Positions 6,920 to 9,960 of a DNA stretch of 9,960 nucleotides are shown here, piece after piece. Position 1 is the first letter of the stretch; each line of letters opens with the position of its first letter. The stretch is from Acidobacteriota bacterium (GTDB taxonomy: Bacteria > Acidobacteriota > Terriglobia > Terriglobales > Acidobacteriaceae): the NCBI GenBank assembly GCA_023410055.1, contig JAEYQK010000097.1:1-9960 (forward strand), in the 5' to 3' direction. The translations under genes were made by a program, and so were the position numbers. The notes under the pieces were generated by a model. It was not told the DNA's origin. It worked only from the letters and a program-made list of their open reading frames with translations, and ran no database searches.

Positions 6920-6933
6920 AGTTATCGATAACT
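6920..6933. promoter_or_regulatory. Perfect 14-bp palindrome, LacI-family-type operator
   Basis: AGTTATCGATAACT is its own exact reverse complement and has the central CG typical of LacI/GalR-family operators, for example the GntR/IdnR sites of Escherichia coli. It overlaps the expected transcription start of the operon at 6952 and lies downstream of its TTGACA box, a place where a repressor would act. No LacI-family gene is in this window, so the regulator must be elsewhere. Confidence 0.6.
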
Positions 6934-6951
6934 TAACACGGAGTACTCCAA

Positions 6952-7989
6952 ATGGGCAATGCACCTGGTTTGCAGCAGCCGGATGGAATTAATCCCGATT
7001 TCGTTCCCAGGAAGATCCTTTATACAGGCGCGACCATGCCTGCCATTGGGTTGGGCACCTTCGGCTCGGACCATGTCGGCGCAGACGAAGTAGCCGAGGC
7101 GGTGAAAGGCGCAGCATCGGTCGGATACAGGCACTTTGACTGTGCTTCCGTCTATGGCAATGAGGCCCAAATCGGTCTCGCCTTGAAAGCGCTCATGGCC
7201 GCAGGACTCAAGCGCGAAGAGATTTGGGTCACATCCAAGCTCTGGAACGACAAGCACGCCGAACAGGACGTCATCCCGCAGTGCATGAAAACTCTCGCGG
7301 ACTTGCGGCTAGACTACTTGGACCTGTACCTCGTGCATTGGCCCTTCCCGAATCATCATCCCGCGGGATGTGACGTCCATTCGCGGAATCCTCACGCCAA
7401 GCCTTACATTCATGAGAACTACATGAAGACTTGGCGCCAGATGGAGAGCCTCGTCGACATGGGCCTTGTCCGTCACATCGGCACCTCCAATGTGACCATT
7501 CCCAAGCTGAAGCTTATCCTCCGCGATGCGCGCATCAAGCCCGCCGTGAACCAGATGGAACTGCATCCTCATTTCCAGCAGCCCGACCTTTTCAAGTTCA
7601 TCCTGGATAACGGCATCGTGCCCGTGGGCTATTCTCCCCTTGGTTCACCCGGACGGCCTGATCGCGACCGCACTCCCGAAGACACCGCGCCTACGGAAGA
7701 TCCCGTCATTATTGAGATTGCAAAGAAGCATGGTGTTCATCCCGCGGCGATCTGCATCAAGTGGGCGGCGCAGCGCGGACAGGTACCGATTCCCTTCTCC
7801 GTTAAGCGAAACAACTACTTGAGCAATCTGCGCGCTGTGGTCGAAGATCCTCTCACCGCGGACGAAATGAAGCAGATTGCAGCGATTGACCGCAACTGCC
7901 GCCTCATCAAGGGCCAAGTCTTCCTCTGGAAGGAAGATCAATCGTGGGAAGCATTGTGGGACGTCAACGGAGAGATAACGCCCGCGTAG
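6952..7989 (+). CDS. Aldo/keto reductase, probable sugar or polyol oxidoreductase
   Basis: This is a cytoplasmic NAD(P)(H)-dependent TIM-barrel oxidoreductase that interconverts aldehydes or ketones with alcohols; sugars are likely substrates here. All four residues of the family's catalytic tetrad are present: Asp63 and Tyr68 in FDCASVYGNE, Lys96 in WVTSKLWN and His129 in LYLVHWPF. Other landmarks are MPAIGLGTFG near residue 30, HIGTSN, NQMELHPHFQQ, the PLGSPG loop and the cofactor region PIPFSVKRNNYLSNL near the C-terminus. At 345 residues it is slightly longer than usual, because of about 20 extra N-terminal residues and a longer loop after the active-site His (about 132-150). The start ATG has GGAG 8 nt upstream. 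It is the first gene of the rightward operon, downstream of the palindrome at 6920-6933. L-fucose, pentose or polyol specificity cannot be told from the sequence. Confidence 0.9.
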   Translation: MGNAPGLQQPDGINPDFVPRKILYTGATMPAIGLGTFGSDHVGADEVAEAVKGAASVGYRHFDCASVYGNEAQIGLALKALMAAGLKREEIWVTSKLWNDKHAEQDVIPQCMKTLADLRLDYLDLYLVHWPFPNHHPAGCDVHSRNPHAKPYIHENYMKTWRQMESLVDMGLVRHIGTSNVTIPKLKLILRDARIKPAVNQMELHPHFQQPDLFKFILDNGIVPVGYSPLGSPGRPDRDRTPEDTAPTEDPVIIEIAKKHGVHPAAICIKWAAQRGQVPIPFSVKRNNYLSNLRAVVEDPLTADEMKQIAAIDRNCRLIKGQVFLWKEDQSWEALWDVNGEITPA

Positions 7990-8024
7990 CGGACTCGATC
8001 AGCCCCATCCTTCGGCTACAGCGG

Positions 8025-8053
8025 CCCACACAAGCCGGTTTTGCTTGTGTGGG
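8025..8053 (+). repeat. Perfect 11-bp hairpin between the two oxidoreductase genes
   Basis: CCCACACAAGC at 8025-8035 and GCTTGTGTGGG at 8043-8053 are exact inverted copies around a 7-nt loop (CGGTTTT). There is no U tract after it. It lies in the roughly 100-bp gap between the aldo/keto reductase and dehydrogenase genes, about 40 nt before the dehydrogenase start. It may be a partial terminator or an RNA stabiliser that lowers expression of the downstream genes relative to the first. Confidence 0.65.
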
Positions 8054-8092
8054 ATTCGCGCTGCGAAGGGTGGGTATTTAAAGAGATTAATG

Positions 8093-9163
8093 ATGAGCAA
8101 AACAATGAAGGCAGCATTCCTGCCGGGCAACAGCACTGTAGAATTTCGCAGCGTCGCCGTGCCCGTGCCCGGCCACGGCGAAGTTCTGATCAAGGTTAAG
8201 GCCTCTACCATCTGCGGTTCTGATATTCGTTGTATTTATCACGAGCACCTTGGCAAAGGCCCAGAAGGCTATCAAGGCGTGATCGCAGGCCACGAGCCCT
8301 CGGGACAAATCGTCGAAGTCGGCCCCGGTTGCCGGCGTTTCAAGAACGGCGATCGCGTGATCGTCTATCACATTTCCGGTTGCGGCGTGTGCAACGACTG
8401 CCGCCGCGGATACATGATCTCCTGCACCAGCGAGAAATATCGTCGCGCCTACGGCTGGCAGCGTGACGGCGGCATGGCCGAGTTCATGATTGCCGAAGAG
8501 AAAGATCTCATCGCTCTTCCCGACTCACTCACCTACGCAGACGGTGCGCAAGTAGCCTGCGGCTTCGGGACCGTCTACGAAGGTCTGGAAAAGATCGGCA
8601 TCAGCGGGAACGATTCCGTCCTGATCACCGGCCTTGGCCCCGTCGGACTCGCTACCGCCGCGCTTTGCCGAAAGCTCGGAGCGCAGCGCATCATCGGCAT
8701 CGACATCGTAGACGAGCGCCTTAAGATCGCAAAAGACCTCGGCCTTTGCGATGAAGTTCTGCGTTCGGGACCTGACAACGTCAAGCAGGTTCGAGATCTA
8801 ACGAACGGTGCAGGCGTTGAGCGCGCCGTCGATTGTTCAGCCAACGCCGACGCCCGCGCAACCGCGATTCGCGCCACGCGCAAGTGGGGCAAGATCGTCA
8901 TGCTCGGCGAAGGTGGGACAGTCCAGTTCAATCCCTCGCCCGACATTATTCATGACCAGAAAACAATCTACGGTTCTTGGGTGACTTCGACGTGGCTGAT
9001 GGAAGAACTTGTCGAGCGCCTGGTTCGCTGGAACCTGCACCCAGCCGACATCATCACTCACCGATTCCCACTCGACGCCGCCGACAAAGCTTATGCACTT
9101 ATGGCATCAGGCAAGTGCGGCAAAGTAGCCGTCTGTTTTGACGAGGAGCTGACAACGAAATGA
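8093..9163 (+). CDS. Zinc-dependent medium-chain alcohol/polyol dehydrogenase
   Basis: This is a cytoplasmic, probably NAD-linked dehydrogenase of the MDR superfamily, the group holding sorbitol, threonine and other polyol dehydrogenases. Visible zinc ligands, numbered from ATG 8093, are Cys41 in TICGSD and His67-Glu68 in AGHEPSG, with Cys156 as a possible third catalytic ligand. The structural zinc site is complete: Cys97, Cys100, Cys103 and Cys111. The Rossmann fold has GLGPVG at 180-185 followed by an acidic residue (Asp204 in GIDIVD), which favours NAD over NADP. The length of 356 residues is normal. The frame extends back to an ATG at 8045, but that start lies inside a hairpin; 8093 has AAAGAG 7 nt upstream, and 8090 is an adjacent ATG. 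Its stop overlaps the next start in ATGA, showing co-translation with the RbsD/FucU-like gene. The substrate is presumably a sugar or sugar alcohol, by context only. Confidence 0.9.
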   Translation: MSKTMKAAFLPGNSTVEFRSVAVPVPGHGEVLIKVKASTICGSDIRCIYHEHLGKGPEGYQGVIAGHEPSGQIVEVGPGCRRFKNGDRVIVYHISGCGVCNDCRRGYMISCTSEKYRRAYGWQRDGGMAEFMIAEEKDLIALPDSLTYADGAQVACGFGTVYEGLEKIGISGNDSVLITGLGPVGLATAALCRKLGAQRIIGIDIVDERLKIAKDLGLCDEVLRSGPDNVKQVRDLTNGAGVERAVDCSANADARATAIRATRKWGKIVMLGEGGTVQFNPSPDIIHDQKTIYGSWVTSTWLMEELVERLVRWNLHPADIITHRFPLDAADKAYALMASGKCGKVAVCFDEELTTK

Positions 9164-9678
9164 AAACTGACTGGCAGCAGATTCTGAAAGATCGGCTTCC
9201 GCTCTACGGCCACCGCAACTGGATCGTCATCGCCGACTCGGCATATCCGGCGCAGACCCGGGGCGGGATCGAAACGATTGTCGCCGACGACGAGCAAACA
9301 ACCGTCCTCGAGCGCACGCTCGCGCTCATCGGCCAGTGCAACCACATCAAGCCGACAATTTTCACCGACAAAGAACTGGCGTTGGTTCCTGAAAACGATG
9401 CTCCCGGCGTCACTTCTTACCGGGAGCAACTCGCAACTCTTCTGAACGGACAGCAAGCTTCCGTCCTCCCGCACGATGAGATCATTTCCATGCTTGATCA
9501 GGTGGGCGAGACGTTTCGAGTGCTGTTGATCAAGACCAACATGTGCATTCCATATACTTCAGTGTTTCTCCAGTTGGAATGCGGATATTGGAATGCCGAC
9601 GCCGAGAAGCGACTGCGGGCCGGAATGAAATCCAAGGCCGGAGCACGGAAACCCGCTAAGCGTAAAGCTCGCCGCTAA
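9160..9678 (+). CDS. RbsD/FucU family sugar mutarotase-like protein
   Basis: RbsD and FucU interconvert anomers, or pyranose and furanose forms, of ribose or fucose, giving downstream enzymes the form they need. Family features seen are the active-site LYGHRN with His18, the IADSAYP strand with Asp26, a helical middle section, and near the C-terminus the conserved PYTSVFLQLECGYW with Tyr132. In RbsD the matching segment reads PYAN, so the Asn is replaced by Ser134 here. At 172 residues the protein is about 30 longer than RbsD or FucU. The extra length includes a very basic tail: residues 157-172 have nine Lys or Arg in sixteen. The gene overlaps the dehydrogenase gene by 4 bp (ATGA). Its next neighbour is a FucP-type transporter, which supports a role with a free, unphosphorylated sugar. 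Fucose is one candidate but is not proven. Confidence 0.82.
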   Translation: MKTDWQQILKDRLPLYGHRNWIVIADSAYPAQTRGGIETIVADDEQTTVLERTLALIGQCNHIKPTIFTDKELALVPENDAPGVTSYREQLATLLNGQQASVLPHDEIISMLDQVGETFRVLLIKTNMCIPYTSVFLQLECGYWNADAEKRLRAGMKSKAGARKPAKRKARR

Positions 9679-9749
9679 CCGAGGTCGCACAATCGGCTGT
9701 AAGCGCGTAAGCAGATTCAAGTGATTACTGTCTCAGTGGACTGGATACC
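9679..9749 (+). other. Short gap before the transporter gene
   Basis: These 71 bp lie between the mutarotase-like gene and the transporter start. They hold no strong hairpin or promoter, so the transporter is probably read from the same transcript. No good Shine-Dalgarno site precedes ATG 9750; GTGGA about 12 nt upstream is the best there is. Confidence 0.45.
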
Positions 9750-9960
9750 ATGAACATCCCTACGACCGAATCCGAAACCAAAGTCAGCCCGGCCGTCAGT
9801 AGCGGCGGTGGCTTGTTCCGTACCGCCGATGGCAAGAGCTTGGCCGTCACCTTTGTATTGATCACCTCGTTGTTCCTGCTATGGGGTTTCTGCAACGGCA
9901 TGATCGACATCCTGAACAAGCACTTTCAGGATTCGCTGCGGATCAACAAGGAACAATCCG
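9750..9960 (+). CDS. FucP-like MFS sugar transporter (partial, 5' end only)
   Basis: Seventy codons are visible of an inner-membrane, probably proton-coupled sugar symporter of the FucP branch of the major facilitator superfamily. After a soluble N-terminal stretch of about 30 residues rich in Ser, Thr and Gly comes the first transmembrane helix, from about LAVTFVLITSLFLLWGFCNG. It is followed directly by MIDILNKHFQDSL. The LWGF-NG----LNKHFQ signature is typical of FucP and related glucose/galactose carriers. The frame stays open to the end of the window. It is the last visible gene of the operon that includes the RbsD/FucU-like mutarotase, which fits import of a free sugar. The substrate cannot be settled from this fragment. 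Confidence 0.85.
   Translation, partial: MNIPTTESETKVSPAVSSGGGLFRTADGKSLAVTFVLITSLFLLWGFCNGMIDILNKHFQDSLRINKEQS

Larger units (their letters stand above)
6693..6951. promoter_or_regulatory. Divergent intergenic control region
   Basis: These 259 bp separate the arabinofuranosidase gene (leftward) from the oxidoreductase/transport operon (rightward). They must contain both promoters. On the right side a TTGACA box and a 14-bp palindrome are visible and listed separately. On the left side I could not fix a convincing -35/-10 pair. An 11-bp palindrome lies at 6805-6815. Confidence 0.6.

Noticed and set aside
8045..8092. Upstream start giving a 372-residue dehydrogenase
   Set aside because: ATG 8045 lies inside the right arm of a perfect hairpin and has no ribosome site. 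The added residues do not resemble the family, whose N-terminus begins near MKAAF.

Overview
The window looks like chromosomal DNA from a free-living, polysaccharide-degrading bacterium, most likely an acidobacterium of the Terriglobia/Acidobacteriales type. This is inferred from the gene families seen in translation, since no rRNA or other phylogenetic marker is present. The families are a large TonB-dependent receptor with an N-terminal carboxypeptidase-regulatory-like domain, a secreted FG-GAP/UnbV (CRTAC1-like) protein, a winged-helix protein of a kind common in Acidobacteria, a GH51 arabinofuranosidase, and a FucP-type sugar transporter. I see no insertion sequence, CRISPR array, tRNA, rRNA or phage gene.

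Layout. (1) 1-704, minus strand: the 5' end of the TonB-dependent receptor, cut by the window edge. (2) 705-1540: about 835 bp without a convincing gene, holding clustered TGTAA/TTACA motifs and a weak hairpin. (3) 1541-4933, minus strand: a two-gene operon. The first gene encodes a winged-helix, single-TM, tandem-malectin protein that looks like a membrane-bound sugar-sensing regulator. The second, starting 12 bp later, encodes a secreted seven-repeat FG-GAP/UnbV protein. The operon has a good sigma-70-like promoter whose -35 lies inside a perfect 7-bp inverted repeat. (4) 5103-6692, minus strand: an exported GH51 alpha-L-arabinofuranosidase followed by a 14-bp-arm hairpin. (5) 6693-6951: a divergent control region containing a perfect 14-bp palindrome of LacI-family type. 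(6) 6952-9960, plus strand: an aldo/keto reductase, a zinc medium-chain dehydrogenase, an RbsD/FucU-like sugar mutarotase and the start of a FucP-like MFS sugar transporter.

Working model (inference). The locus combines outer-membrane uptake, polysaccharide side-chain cleavage, sugar sensing through periplasmic malectin domains, and inner-membrane import. Mutarotation and oxidoreduction of a free sugar would follow, without a visible kinase. The most unusual element is the malectin-domain regulator and its co-transcribed FG-GAP partner. It has a ToxR/CadC-like layout but carries a eukaryotic-type carbohydrate-binding fold as its sensor, and it may control its own promoter.
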